64,000 bases of DNA from NCBI RefSeq assembly GCF_020164745.1, contig NZ_JAIUGV010000003.1, positions 310,001-374,000 of the forward strand. Direction: 5' to 3'. A model generated the notes under the pieces. The model was given only the letters and a program-made list of their open reading frames with translations, did no database searches and was not told the DNA's origin. This stretch comes from Mesorhizobium sp. ES1-4 (GTDB lineage: Bacteria > Pseudomonadota > Alphaproteobacteria > Rhizobiales > Rhizobiaceae). A program made the translations under genes and the position numbers. Below, piece after piece: positions 35,574 to 44,571 of the stretch (positions are counted from its first letter, which is position 1; every line of letters starts with the position of its first letter).

Positions 35574-36440
35574 ATGAGCTTGGACGGGCCGACGATGGAC
35601 GAACGAGTACCTCGCGACTTCGAGACACTGCGCGCCACGATCCTGGACCGGCGCGACAGCCTGCCCAAGCGTATCGCCCAGGTCGCCGCCTATGCGCTCG
35701 ACAATCCCGACGACATCGCCTTCGGTACTGCTGCCAGCATCGCCGCTTCGGCCGGCGTGCAGCCGTCGACGCTGATCCGCTTTGCCCAGCAACTCGGTTT
35801 CGACGGCTTCACCAGCCTGCAGCAGGTGTTCCGCGAACGGCTGCGCGAGCGCAACTCTTCCTATGACGAGCGGTTGCAGGCGCTGCGCGCCAAGGCAGAT
35901 GCCGGCGCCGGCCACCGGGCAATCTTCGACGGGTTCGTCGCCGCTGCCAGCACCTCGCTCAACGACATTTCCCGCACGCTCGATGACGCGCATCTGGAAG
36001 ACGCGATTTCGCTGCTGGCCAAGGCGCAGACCATCTTTGTGCTGGCCAAGCGGCGCTCCTATCCGGTGGCGACCTACATCGCCTACGCGCTTGGCAAACT
36101 GAAGATACGCAACCAGCTGATCGAATCGGCCGCCGGCCTGAATGCCGAGATGGTCGCCTTCGCCACCCCGGCCGACGCCGTCATCGCCATCAGCTTCTCA
36201 CCTTACGCGCCGGCCACGATCGAGGAGGCGCGCGCCATTTCCGAGCAAGGCGTCCCGATCGTCGCCATAACCGACAGCTCGTTTTCGCCGCTCGCCCAGT
36301 TCGCCAGTGTCTGGTTCGAGGTTGCCGAGGCCGACTTCGCCGGTTTCCGCTCGCTGTCGGCGACGATGGCGCTGGCCATGGCGCTGACCGTCGGCGTCGG
36401 CGAGAAGCGGCGTGACGCCAGTCGCAAGCGCAAGGCCTGA
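35574..36440 (+). CDS. iolR: MurR/RpiR-family regulator of inositol catabolism
   Basis: 288 residues. N-terminal HTH_6 domain (TAASIAASAGVQPSTLIRF) and a SIS sugar-isomerase-like effector domain (TIFVLAKRRSYPVATYIAY; AVIAISFSPYAPATIEEA). Located directly before iolCDEB, as in S. meliloti, where IolR is a repressor relieved by an inositol catabolite. Likely targets here are the iolC and importer promoters, which carry related GGAA-N6-TTYC sites. An alternative start seven codons later (MDERVP) is possible. Confidence 0.88.
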   Translation: MSLDGPTMDERVPRDFETLRATILDRRDSLPKRIAQVAAYALDNPDDIAFGTAASIAASAGVQPSTLIRFAQQLGFDGFTSLQQVFRERLRERNSSYDERLQALRAKADAGAGHRAIFDGFVAAASTSLNDISRTLDDAHLEDAISLLAKAQTIFVLAKRRSYPVATYIAYALGKLKIRNQLIESAAGLNAEMVAFATPADAVIAISFSPYAPATIEEARAISEQGVPIVAITDSSFSPLAQFASVWFEVAEADFAGFRSLSATMALAMALTVGVGEKRRDASRKRKA

Positions 36441-36469
36441 TCGCGCCCTCACAAGGCAATTTCAATCGG

Positions 36470-36483
36470 GGAATGCTCATTCC
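36470..36483 (+). promoter_or_regulatory. GGAA-N6-TTCC palindrome, candidate IolR operator 1 of iolC
   Basis: GGAATGCTCATTCC has perfect 6-bp arms and fits GGAA-N6-TTCC exactly. It lies in the iolR-iolC gap, 112 bases before the iolC start. Confidence 0.65.
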
Positions 36484-36499
36484 ATATTGACTATGGATT

Positions 36500-36513
36500 G
36501 GAATTATTATTTC
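36500..36513 (+). promoter_or_regulatory. GGAA-N6-TTTC site, candidate IolR operator 2 of iolC
   Basis: GGAATTATTATTTC is 30 bases, about three helix turns, downstream of the first site, which would suit cooperative binding. It nearly repeats the site upstream of the importer operon. Confidence 0.55.
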
Positions 36514-36594
36514 ATATTCCCGGCACCACGCCGCCGCTCGCGCGTGTTACCCAAACAATGTTGTCCATGACGACAAGGCCGACGGGAGGTTCCA

Positions 36595-38529
36595 ATGAGC
36601 GAAGCCGTGGACGCAAGGCATGCGCCGCTCGATGTCATCACCATCGGCCGCGCTTCCGTCGACCTCTACGGCCAGCAGATCGGCTCGCGGCTCGAGGACA
36701 TCACGTCGTTCGCCAAGTCGGTCGGCGGCTGCCCGGCCAACATTTCGGTCGGCACGGCGCGGCTCGGCCTGCGCTCGGCGCTGCTGACGCGCGTCGGCGA
36801 CGAGCAGATGGGCCGCTTCATCCGCGAGCAGCTGAAACGCGAAGGCGTCAATGTCGACGGGCTGAAAACCGACAAGGAACGGCTGACAGCGCTGGTGCTG
36901 CTTTCGGTCGAGAGCGAAGGCGTTTCGCCGATGATCTTCTACCGCTCGGACTGCGCCGACATGGCGCTGGCCGAAGAGGATGTCGACGAGGCCTTCATCG
37001 CCTCGGCCCGCGCGATCGTCGTCACCGGAACGCATTTTTCCCGCCCCAACAGCGATGCCGCCCAGCGCAAGGCGATCCGCATCATGAAGGCCAAGGGCGG
37101 CAAGGTGGTCTTCGACATCGACTACCGGCCGAACCTTTGGGGTCTCGCCGGTCATGCCGAAGGGTTCGAGCGCTATGTCAAGTCGGACCGGGTCTCGGCC
37201 CGGTTGAAGACGGTGCTGCCCGATTGCGATCTGATCGTCGGCACCGAGGAAGAGATCATGATCGCGTCGGGCGCCGACGATTGCCTGAGCGCGCTGAAGA
37301 CGATCCGCGCGCTGTCCTCGGCGACCATTGTGCTGAAGCGCGGCGCCATGGGCTGCATCGTCTACGACGGAGCGATCAGCGACGATCTCGAGGACGGCAT
37401 CGTCGGCGAGGGTTTCCCGATAGAGGTCTACAATGTGCTGGGCGCCGGTGACGCCTTCATGTCCGGCTTTCTGCGCGGCTGGCTGGGCGGTGAAAGCCTT
37501 GCGACAGCGGCAACCTGGGCCAATGCCTGCGGCGCCTTCGCCGTGTCGCGGCTGCTATGCGCGCCTGAATATCCGACCTTCGAGGAGCTGCGGTTCTTCC
37601 TCAAGAACGGCAGCAAGCATCGTGCGCTGCGCAAGGACGAGGCGATCAACCACATCCACTGGGCGACCACCCGCCGGCGCGACATCCCTTCGCTGATGGC
37701 GCTCGCATGCGATCACCGTGTGCAGCTCGAGGATGTGGCGGCCAAGGCCGGCGCCGATCCGGCACGCATCCGCGATTTCAAGGTGCTGGCGGTCAAGGCC
37801 GCGGCCAAGGTCGCCGCCGGCCGCGACGGCTATGGCATGCTGATCGACGAAAAGCACGGCCGCGAGGCGATGTTCGAATTCGCCAGGCATTCCTTCGCCT
37901 GGCTCGGCCGGCCGGTGGAACTGCCGGGCTCGCGGCCGCTGCGCTTTGAATTCTCGCAGGATATCGGCTCGCAGCTCGTCGAATGGCCGGTCGATCACTG
38001 CATCAAGTGCCTGTGCTTCTACCATCCCGACGATCCGGCTGATCTCAAGGAAGAGCAGCAGCAGAAACTCAAGAGCCTTTACGAGGCCGCGCGCAAAGTC
38101 GGCCGCGAATTGCTGGTCGAGATCATCGCCGGCAAGAACGGCAAGCTCGACGACACCACCATCCCGCGCGCGCTTGAAGAACTCTATGCGCTCGGCATCA
38201 AGCCGGACTGGTGGAAGCTTGAGCCGCAGGCATCGAGGGGCGCCTGGGCCAAAATCGAGGCGGTGATCCTGAAGCACGACCCCTGGTGCCGTGGCGTCGT
38301 GCTGCTTGGCCTGGAAGCGCCGCAGGACGAGCTGGAAGCCGCCTTTGCGGCCACCGCCGAGGCGCCCATCGTGAAAGGCTTTGCGGTCGGCCGCACCATC
38401 TTCGTCCATGCGGCCGAACAATGGCTGGCCGGCAGGATGTCGGATGACGAGGCTGTCGCCGACATGGCGTCGCGCTTCGAAAAGCTGACCGAAGCGTGGC
38501 TTGCCGCGCGCGGCCGCAAGGCGGCATAA
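36595..38529 (+). CDS. iolC: 5-dehydro-2-deoxygluconokinase fused to a DUF2090 domain
   Basis: 644 residues, two domains. Residues 1-330 are a PfkB/ribokinase-type kinase (TIGRASVDLYGQ; SVGGCPANISVG; catalytic VLGAGDAFMSGF) that phosphorylates 2-deoxy-5-keto-gluconate. Residues about 345-640 are DUF2090, a class I aldolase-like barrel (MALACDHRVQLEDV; VKAAAKVAAGRDGYGMLIDEKHG). DUF2090 probably supplies the next step, IolJ-type aldol cleavage to DHAP and malonate semialdehyde, so one protein may do two consecutive reactions. The fusion is common in proteobacteria. Confidence 0.93.
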   Translation: MSEAVDARHAPLDVITIGRASVDLYGQQIGSRLEDITSFAKSVGGCPANISVGTARLGLRSALLTRVGDEQMGRFIREQLKREGVNVDGLKTDKERLTALVLLSVESEGVSPMIFYRSDCADMALAEEDVDEAFIASARAIVVTGTHFSRPNSDAAQRKAIRIMKAKGGKVVFDIDYRPNLWGLAGHAEGFERYVKSDRVSARLKTVLPDCDLIVGTEEEIMIASGADDCLSALKTIRALSSATIVLKRGAMGCIVYDGAISDDLEDGIVGEGFPIEVYNVLGAGDAFMSGFLRGWLGGESLATAATWANACGAFAVSRLLCAPEYPTFEELRFFLKNGSKHRALRKDEAINHIHWATTRRRDIPSLMALACDHRVQLEDVAAKAGADPARIRDFKVLAVKAAAKVAAGRDGYGMLIDEKHGREAMFEFARHSFAWLGRPVELPGSRPLRFEFSQDIGSQLVEWPVDHCIKCLCFYHPDDPADLKEEQQQKLKSLYEAARKVGRELLVEIIAGKNGKLDDTTIPRALEELYALGIKPDWWKLEPQASRGAWAKIEAVILKHDPWCRGVVLLGLEAPQDELEAAFAATAEAPIVKGFAVGRTIFVHAAEQWLAGRMSDDEAVADMASRFEKLTEAWLAARGRKAA

Positions 38530-38563
38530 CAAGGCGCGGCATAAGACTGCGGAGGAAACCGAG

Positions 38564-40405
38564 ATGACCAAGACAATCCGCCTGACGATGGCGCAGGCGC
38601 TGACCCGCTTTCTCAGCAAGCAGATGACCGAGATGCACGGGGAAAGAACGCCGATTTTCGGCGGCGTCTGGGCGATCTTCGGCCACGGCAATGTCGCCGG
38701 CATCGGCGAGGCGCTTTACCAGGTGCGCGACGAATTGCCGACCTTCCGCGCCCATAACGAGCAGGCGATGGCGCATGCCGCGATCGCCTATGGCAAAGCC
38801 AACTTCCGTCGCCGCTTCATGGCCGCGACCTCTTCGATCGGACCCGGCGCGCTGAACATGGTGACGGCCGCCGCCCTTGCCCATGTAAACCGGTTGCCCA
38901 TCCTGTTTTTGCCGGGCGACGTCTTCGCCAACCGCATTCCCGACCCGGTGCTGCAGCAGGCCGAGGATTTTTCCGACGGCACGGCGACCGTCAATGACTG
39001 CTTCCGCCCGGTATCACGCTATTTCGACCGGATCACGCGGCCGGAACAGATCATCCCGGCGCTCAATCGCGCCATGCAGGTGCTGACCGATCCGGCCGAA
39101 TGCGGGCCGGTGACCTTGTCGCTCTGCCAGGATGTGCAGGCCGAGGCTTATGACTATCCCGAGAGCTTCTTTGCCGAGCGGCTCTGGCACCAGCGCCGGC
39201 CACGCCCGGACCGCGGCGAACTGGCGGCGGCGGTCGCCGCGCTCAAGGGCGCGAAGAAGCCGCTGATCATTGCCGGGGGCGGCGTGCTCTATTCGCAGGC
39301 GTCCGGAGAACTGGCCAAATTCGCGCAAGGCGCGGCCATTCCGGTCTGCGAAACGCAGGGCGGCAAATCCTCCCTGCCGGACGATCATCCGCTCAACATG
39401 GCGGCCGTCGGCGTTACCGGCACCTCGGCCGCCAACCGGCTGGCGGAAGAGGCCGATGTCGTGCTGGCCGTCGGCACGCGGTTGCAGGATTTCACCACCG
39501 GATCGTGGGGGCTGTTCAAGAACTCCGGCAGGACCATCATCGGGCTCAACACGCAGGCTTTCGACGCCGGCAAGCACTGGGCCCTGCCGCTCGTCGCGGA
39601 CGCGGCCGAAGGGCTTGCCGAACTGGGTGCGGCGCTGCAAGGCTGGAAGGCGCCTGCCGCCTGGACCGACAATGCGCTGAAGGGCAAGAAGGATTGGCAG
39701 GCCGATGCCAGCAAGGTGACGGCCTCCACCAATGCCGCTTTCCCCTCGGACGCGCAGGTGATCGGCGCGGTACAGCGTGCCATGGGTTCCGGCGTGACCT
39801 TGCTGCATGCCGCCGGCGGGCTGCCGGGAGAGTTGCACAAGCTCTGGCAGGCCGGCGCGCCCGGCTCCTATCATGCCGAATATGGCTTCTCGACCATGGG
39901 TTACGAAATCGCCGGCGGGCTCGGCACCAAGATGGCCAAGCCCGACGAGGACGTCGTCGTCATGATCGGCGACGGCTCCTATCTGATGCTGAATTCCGAG
40001 ATCGCCACCTCGGTGATGCTCGGTCTGAAACTGACCATCGTGCTACTCGACAACAGGGGGTTCGGCTGCATCAACCGGCTGCAGATGGCGACCGGTAGCG
40101 CCAACTTCAACAATCTCCTGAAGGACTCGCGCCACGAGATCCTGCCCGACATCGACTTCGCCGCGCATGCGGCAAGCATGGGGGCGATTGCCGAAAAGGT
40201 CTCGTCGATCGCCGGGCTGGAGACTGCATTGGCGCAAGCGAGGCAGAACGACCGCACCACCGTGCTGGTCATCGACACCGATCCGCTTGCCTCGACCGAG
40301 GCCGGCGGTCACTGGTGGGATGTCGCGGTGCCGGAAGTGTCGGCGCGACGCGAAGTCAACGCCGCGCGCAAGAAATACGAAGACGCGTTGCAGGAGCGGC
40401 AGTGA
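38564..40405 (+). CDS. iolD: 3D-(3,5/4)-trihydroxycyclohexane-1,2-dione acylhydrolase (decyclising)
   Basis: 613 residues, a thiamine diphosphate enzyme that opens the inositol-derived ring to 5-deoxy-glucuronate. The N-terminal pyrimidine-binding domain has the conserved Glu in RAHNEQAMAHAA, and the ThDP motif is GDGSYLMLNSEIATS...LLDN near residue 470. It starts at MTKTIRL after GGAGGAAACCGAG. It follows iolC by 34 bases. Confidence 0.95.
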   Translation: MTKTIRLTMAQALTRFLSKQMTEMHGERTPIFGGVWAIFGHGNVAGIGEALYQVRDELPTFRAHNEQAMAHAAIAYGKANFRRRFMAATSSIGPGALNMVTAAALAHVNRLPILFLPGDVFANRIPDPVLQQAEDFSDGTATVNDCFRPVSRYFDRITRPEQIIPALNRAMQVLTDPAECGPVTLSLCQDVQAEAYDYPESFFAERLWHQRRPRPDRGELAAAVAALKGAKKPLIIAGGGVLYSQASGELAKFAQGAAIPVCETQGGKSSLPDDHPLNMAAVGVTGTSAANRLAEEADVVLAVGTRLQDFTTGSWGLFKNSGRTIIGLNTQAFDAGKHWALPLVADAAEGLAELGAALQGWKAPAAWTDNALKGKKDWQADASKVTASTNAAFPSDAQVIGAVQRAMGSGVTLLHAAGGLPGELHKLWQAGAPGSYHAEYGFSTMGYEIAGGLGTKMAKPDEDVVVMIGDGSYLMLNSEIATSVMLGLKLTIVLLDNRGFGCINRLQMATGSANFNNLLKDSRHEILPDIDFAAHAASMGAIAEKVSSIAGLETALAQARQNDRTTVLVIDTDPLASTEAGGHWWDVAVPEVSARREVNAARKKYEDALQERQ

Positions 40406-40446
40406 CCGCTTGCGCGACACCAACGAACTGAACCTGGAGTGACGAC

Positions 40447-41364
40447 TTGAAAGCCAAACTGGGCATGTCCCCCATTGCATGGTGGAACGACGATCTCGCG
40501 GAATTGAGCGATGACGTGTCGCTGGAGGAATGTTTGCGCCAATCGCGCTCCGCGGGCTTCACCGGCATGGAAATGGGTCGGCGCTTCCCCAACGACCCCG
40601 CCATCATGCTGCCGATCCTCAAGGCCGCCGACGTGACCCTATGCGGCGGCTGGTTTTCGGGCACGCTGGTCGACGAGGAGATGGCCGCCAACAAGGACCG
40701 TATCCAGCCGATGATCGACCTGTTCAGGGCGGTCGATGCGCCCTGCATCGTCTATGGCGAGGTCGGCCGCTCGATCCAGGGCGACCGCTCCAAGCCGCTC
40801 GCCAGCAAGCCGAAGCTTTCGGGCGACGAGATGAAGGCCTATGCGCGGCGCCTGACGGAATTCGGCGAATGGTGCGCGGAGCAAGGCATGCCGCTTTCCT
40901 ACCATCACCATATGGCGGCGGTGGTCGAGACCGAGCCGGAGCTCGATGCCTTCATGCGCCATTCCGGTGAAGGCATTCCGCTGTTGCTTGATGCCGGGCA
41001 TCTGGCGTTTGCCGGCGGCGACGTGCTGCGCGCCATCGATAACCACCACAAGCGCATCAGCCATGTCCATGTGAAGGACGTGCGCATGGCTGTGATCGAC
41101 AAGCTCGACCGCACGAAGCAGTCCTTCCTCGACGCCGTGGCGCTCGGCGCCTTCACTGTGCCAGGCGATGGCTCGCTCGATTTCGGCGCCATCGTGCAGC
41201 GCTTCGCCGACCATGGCTATGAAGGCTGGTTCGTCGTCGAGGCCGAGCAGGATCCGAGGAAGAGCCCACCGCTCAGGATGGCGCAGGTTGGCCACAAGGA
41301 ACTGATGCGGGTGATGACATCGGCCGGTTACACGGTCGAGACGCAAGGTTTTCCGAATGCTTGA
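40447..41364 (+). CDS. iolE: myo-inosose-2 dehydratase
   Basis: 305 residues, a xylose-isomerase-like TIM barrel that dehydrates 2-keto-myo-inositol. KLGMSPIAWWNDDL at the start, LSYHHHMAAVVE, LLLDAGHLAFAGG and HVHVKDVR hold the metal-binding residues. TTG start with GGAG nearby, 41 bases after iolD. The rhizopine protein MocC is a homologue, but context here supports IolE. Confidence 0.94.
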   Translation: MKAKLGMSPIAWWNDDLAELSDDVSLEECLRQSRSAGFTGMEMGRRFPNDPAIMLPILKAADVTLCGGWFSGTLVDEEMAANKDRIQPMIDLFRAVDAPCIVYGEVGRSIQGDRSKPLASKPKLSGDEMKAYARRLTEFGEWCAEQGMPLSYHHHMAAVVETEPELDAFMRHSGEGIPLLLDAGHLAFAGGDVLRAIDNHHKRISHVHVKDVRMAVIDKLDRTKQSFLDAVALGAFTVPGDGSLDFGAIVQRFADHGYEGWFVVEAEQDPRKSPPLRMAQVGHKELMRVMTSAGYTVETQGFPNA

Positions 41365-41407
41365 AGCGATGGGTTCACGGCGAAGCCGGTTGCTGTAGAT
41401 TGGCCCG

Positions 41408-41626
41408 ATGAAAGATTATGAACACCCGTTTTTCCGCCCGCTTTGGCGCCGTGTCGCCGTCGTCGCGGTCTGCCTGATCTGGTCGGTCATCGAATTCGCC
41501 ACCGGCACGCCGTTCTGGGGCGTCATCGCGCTAGGCTTCGCCGGCTACGGCGTCTGGCAGTTTTTTTATCTCTACAAGCCGGCCGACGAGAGCAAAGCGA
41601 CGGCCGAAGCCGAACCGAAGGAGTGA
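41408..41626 (+). CDS. small membrane protein inside the iol operon (DUF3329-like)
   Basis: 72 residues. A charged start (MKDYEHPFFRPLWRR) leads into two hydrophobic helices (VAVVAVCLIWSVIEFATG and WGVIALGFAGYGVWQFFYLY) and a charged tail. It resembles the small rhizobial proteins labelled DUF3329, from memory. It is in line between iolE and iolB with only three bases to iolB, so it is expressed with the pathway; its role is unknown. Confidence 0.75.
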   Translation: MKDYEHPFFRPLWRRVAVVAVCLIWSVIEFATGTPFWGVIALGFAGYGVWQFFYLYKPADESKATAEAEPKE

Positions 41627-41629
41627 CCA

Positions 41630-42442
41630 ATGTCGAAGCTGCTCGTCAAAGCCGACAAGGGGCACGGCCGCGTCGCGCATGTGACGCCCGAAAGCGCCGG
41701 CTGGACCTATGTCGGTTTCGACCTGCATCGGCTCAAGCCGGGCGAAAGCGCCTCGGGAAGGACGGACGACCGCGAGGTTTGCCTGGTGTTCGTCACCGGC
41801 AAGGGTACAGCGAGAGCCGGCGGCAAGGATCTCGGCCTGCTCGGCGAGCGCATGTCGCCCTTCGCGGGCAAGCCGTGGTCGGTCTATATCCCCGAAGGAT
41901 CGGACTGGTCGGTGACTGCCGATACCGAACTGGAACTCGCGGTGTGCTCGGCGCCTGGCCTTGGCGGCGGCCTGCCGGTGCGGGTGATCGGGCCGGACGA
42001 TCTCGGCCAGGAGGTGCGCGGCAAGGGCACCAACACGCGCTACGTCACCAACATCCTGCCCGAAGGCCAGCCAGCCGACTCATTGCTGGTGGTCGAGGTC
42101 ATCACGCCGGGCGGCCACACGTCGAGCTACCCGCCGCACAAGCACGACCAGGACAACCTGCCCACCGAATCCTACCTCGAGGAGACCTATTACCATCGCC
42201 TCAACCCGCCGCAGGGCTTTGCCTTCCAGCGCGTCTATACCGACGCCGACGGGAATGGGCATCGCGCGCTGGACGAAGCCATGGCGATCGAGGATGGCGA
42301 TGTCGTGCTGGTGCCCAGGGGCTATCACCCCTGTGCCGCCTGCCACGGCTATGACCTCTATTATCTGAATGTGATGGCAGGGCCGAAGCGGACATGGAAA
42401 TTCCACAATGCGCCCGAGCACGAATGGTTGATGAAGGCATGA
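41630..42442 (+). CDS. iolB: 5-deoxy-glucuronate isomerase
   Basis: 270 residues, a double cupin. It isomerises 5-deoxy-glucuronate to 2-deoxy-5-keto-gluconate, the substrate of IolC. The second cupin has PPHKHDQDNLPTESYLEETYYHRL with His and Glu metal ligands, and GYHPCAACHGYDLYYLNVMAG near the end is typical of the family. It appears to be the last gene of the operon; the next 250 bases to the DUF1045 gene show no hairpin I can support. Confidence 0.94.
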   Translation: MSKLLVKADKGHGRVAHVTPESAGWTYVGFDLHRLKPGESASGRTDDREVCLVFVTGKGTARAGGKDLGLLGERMSPFAGKPWSVYIPEGSDWSVTADTELELAVCSAPGLGGGLPVRVIGPDDLGQEVRGKGTNTRYVTNILPEGQPADSLLVVEVITPGGHTSSYPPHKHDQDNLPTESYLEETYYHRLNPPQGFAFQRVYTDADGNGHRALDEAMAIEDGDVVLVPRGYHPCAACHGYDLYYLNVMAGPKRTWKFHNAPEHEWLMKA

Positions 42443-42695
42443 CCGTTCGCGTTTCCGGCTGAACTTATTGGTCCAGTTTGGAAAAATCGTCGGCTAACGA
42501 CCCTGAGGGCCGATTTGCCTTCGAAAACCCTTCAAAGCTTCGTCAATCCGTCATGCAAATCACCTATGGCAACGGGATTAGCGCATGTTGCCCAAAAGTG
42601 CGTAGCGGTTTTGGGGCGACGACATGCACCAAACGAAGACTTAAGGCGCGTCGCACCATCGCTTCAAACGCGGCGCGCTTTAACGAGGACTTCCC

Positions 42696-43403
42696 ATGCG
42701 TTATGCCATTTACTTCACCCCCCGGCAGGACGAGCCGCTGGCGAGGATCGCCACCAACTGGCTGGGCCGCGACCCTTTCGGTGCCGCGACCAGGCCGGTT
42801 GAGGCCGTGGCCGGCCTGTCGGCAGCGGAAGTGGCCTTCCACACCGCCTCGGCGCGCCGCTATGGCTTTCACGCGACACTGAAAGCGCCTTTCCAGCTGG
42901 CCGCCAACGAGACAGAGGCTTCGCTGCGCGCGGCGCTCGATCATTTTGCCGAGGCAACGCCTGTGGTGACGATCCCGCGTCTCGTCGTCAGCCAGATCGA
43001 CAGCTTCTTCGCGCTGGTTCCTGAAGGCCCGCTGCCTCCGCTCAACCGCTTCGCCGATAATGTGGTGCGTGATTTCGACCGGTTTCGCGCGCCCTTGAGC
43101 GAGGCCGAGATCGAGCGGCGCAGCCCGGATTCGCTGAAGCCGGCCGAGTTTCGCAATCTCTGCCAGTGGGGATATCCCTATGTTTTCGAGACCTTCCGCT
43201 TCCACATGACCCTGTCCGGCCGGGCCGGGCCACAGGAAAGCCCTCGCCTGCGCGCGGCCATCGAAAGCCTTTTCGCCGATGTGTTGCGCCAGCCCGTGCT
43301 GGTGGATGCGCTGACGTTGTTTGTCGAACCCGAACCCGGTGCGCCGTTCATGGTGCTTTCCCAGCACGCGCTTGGACGCCGCCCGGCCAGAAAGACCGCC
43401 TGA
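42696..43403 (+). CDS. DUF1045, phosphonate-associated 2H phosphoesterase-like protein
   Basis: 235 residues. Two HxT motifs, FHATLKAPF (about residue 52) and FHMTLSG (about residue 170), define a 2H phosphoesterase fold. The family is regularly found with carbon-phosphorus lyase genes, and phnM follows directly, so it probably acts on a ribose cyclic or bisphosphate intermediate of phosphonate breakdown (inference). Confidence 0.87.
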   Translation: MRYAIYFTPRQDEPLARIATNWLGRDPFGAATRPVEAVAGLSAAEVAFHTASARRYGFHATLKAPFQLAANETEASLRAALDHFAEATPVVTIPRLVVSQIDSFFALVPEGPLPPLNRFADNVVRDFDRFRAPLSEAEIERRSPDSLKPAEFRNLCQWGYPYVFETFRFHMTLSGRAGPQESPRLRAAIESLFADVLRQPVLVDALTLFVEPEPGAPFMVLSQHALGRRPARKTA

Positions 43404-43431
43404 CAGGCGCCGAAAGCAAGGACTACCCGCA

Positions 43432-44571
43432 ATGACCGCCGAAACTGTTCTTTCCAATGCCCGCATCGTCCTTGCCGACGAGATCGTCGAAGGGTCGCTT
43501 GTACTGCGCGACGGCTTAATCGCCGGCATCGACGCCGGTGCTGCCCGGACCGGCGAGGACATGGGCGGCGACTTCATCATTCCAGGGCTGGTCGAACTCC
43601 ATACCGATCATCTCGAGGGCCATTATGCGCCGCGGCCGAAAGTGCGCTGGAACCCGATCGCCGCGGTGCTTGCCCATGACGCGCAGGTGGCGACCGCCGG
43701 CATCACCACCGTGCTCGATGCCTTGCGTGTCGGCATGGACGAGGATGCCGATCTCACCTCGGACGATATCCGCAAGCTCGCCGACGCGATCGAGGACAGT
43801 GTCCAGCAGGAGCGGCTGCGGGCCGACCATTTCATTCATCTGCGCTGCGAGGTCTCGGCACCGGATTGTCTGAGGGCCTTCGCCAATTTCGAGACCGACG
43901 ACAGGGTGAAACTGGCGTCGCTGATGGACCATGCGCCGGGCCAGCGCCAGTTCGTCAATCTCGAGACCTATGCCTATTATTATCAGCGCAAGCTCAAGCT
44001 GAGCGACCATGATTTTCAGAAGTTCTGCGAGAAGCGGATGGGCGAATCGGCACGCAATTCCGGGCCAAACCGTGTCTTCATCGCGGCCGCCTGCCATGAG
44101 CGCGGCATCGTGCTCGCCAGCCACGACGACGCCACGTCGGCTCATGTCGACGAGGCCATCGAGCAGGGCGTGCGGGTCGCCGAATTCCCGACCACCGAGG
44201 AAGCGGCGCGCGCCTCGAAGGCCGCCGGGCTCGGCGTGCTGATGGGCGCGCCCAATGTCATGCGCGGCGCCTCGCATTCGGGCAATGTTTCGGCCCGCAC
44301 CCTGGCCAGTGACGGCCTGCTCGACATCCTGTCGTCCGATTACATCCCCTTCAGCCTGATCCAGTCGGCCTTCTTCCTCGGCGACATGGTCGAGGGCATT
44401 TCGCTGCCGCAGGCCGTCGCCATGGTTTCGAAGAACCCGGCGCAGGCCGTCGGCCTTGAAGACCGCGGCGTCATAGAGCAGGGACGCCGCGCCGACCTGG
44501 TGCGCGTGCGCGTCGACGATCATGTTCCGGTCGTGCGCACCGTCTGGCGGCAGGGACGCCGGGTGGCATGA
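43432..44571 (+). CDS. phnM: alpha-D-ribose 1-methylphosphonate 5-triphosphate diphosphatase
   Basis: 379 residues, amidohydrolase superfamily. It removes diphosphate from ribose 1-methylphosphonate 5-triphosphate in the C-P lyase pathway. IIPGLVELHTDHLEGHYAPR has metal-binding His residues, and LASHDDATSAHVDEA, LGVLMGAPNVMRG and LSSDYIPFSL are the PhnM hallmarks. Its stop overlaps phnN by four bases. Confidence 0.93.
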   Translation: MTAETVLSNARIVLADEIVEGSLVLRDGLIAGIDAGAARTGEDMGGDFIIPGLVELHTDHLEGHYAPRPKVRWNPIAAVLAHDAQVATAGITTVLDALRVGMDEDADLTSDDIRKLADAIEDSVQQERLRADHFIHLRCEVSAPDCLRAFANFETDDRVKLASLMDHAPGQRQFVNLETYAYYYQRKLKLSDHDFQKFCEKRMGESARNSGPNRVFIAAACHERGIVLASHDDATSAHVDEAIEQGVRVAEFPTTEEAARASKAAGLGVLMGAPNVMRGASHSGNVSARTLASDGLLDILSSDYIPFSLIQSAFFLGDMVEGISLPQAVAMVSKNPAQAVGLEDRGVIEQGRRADLVRVRVDDHVPVVRTVWRQGRRVA

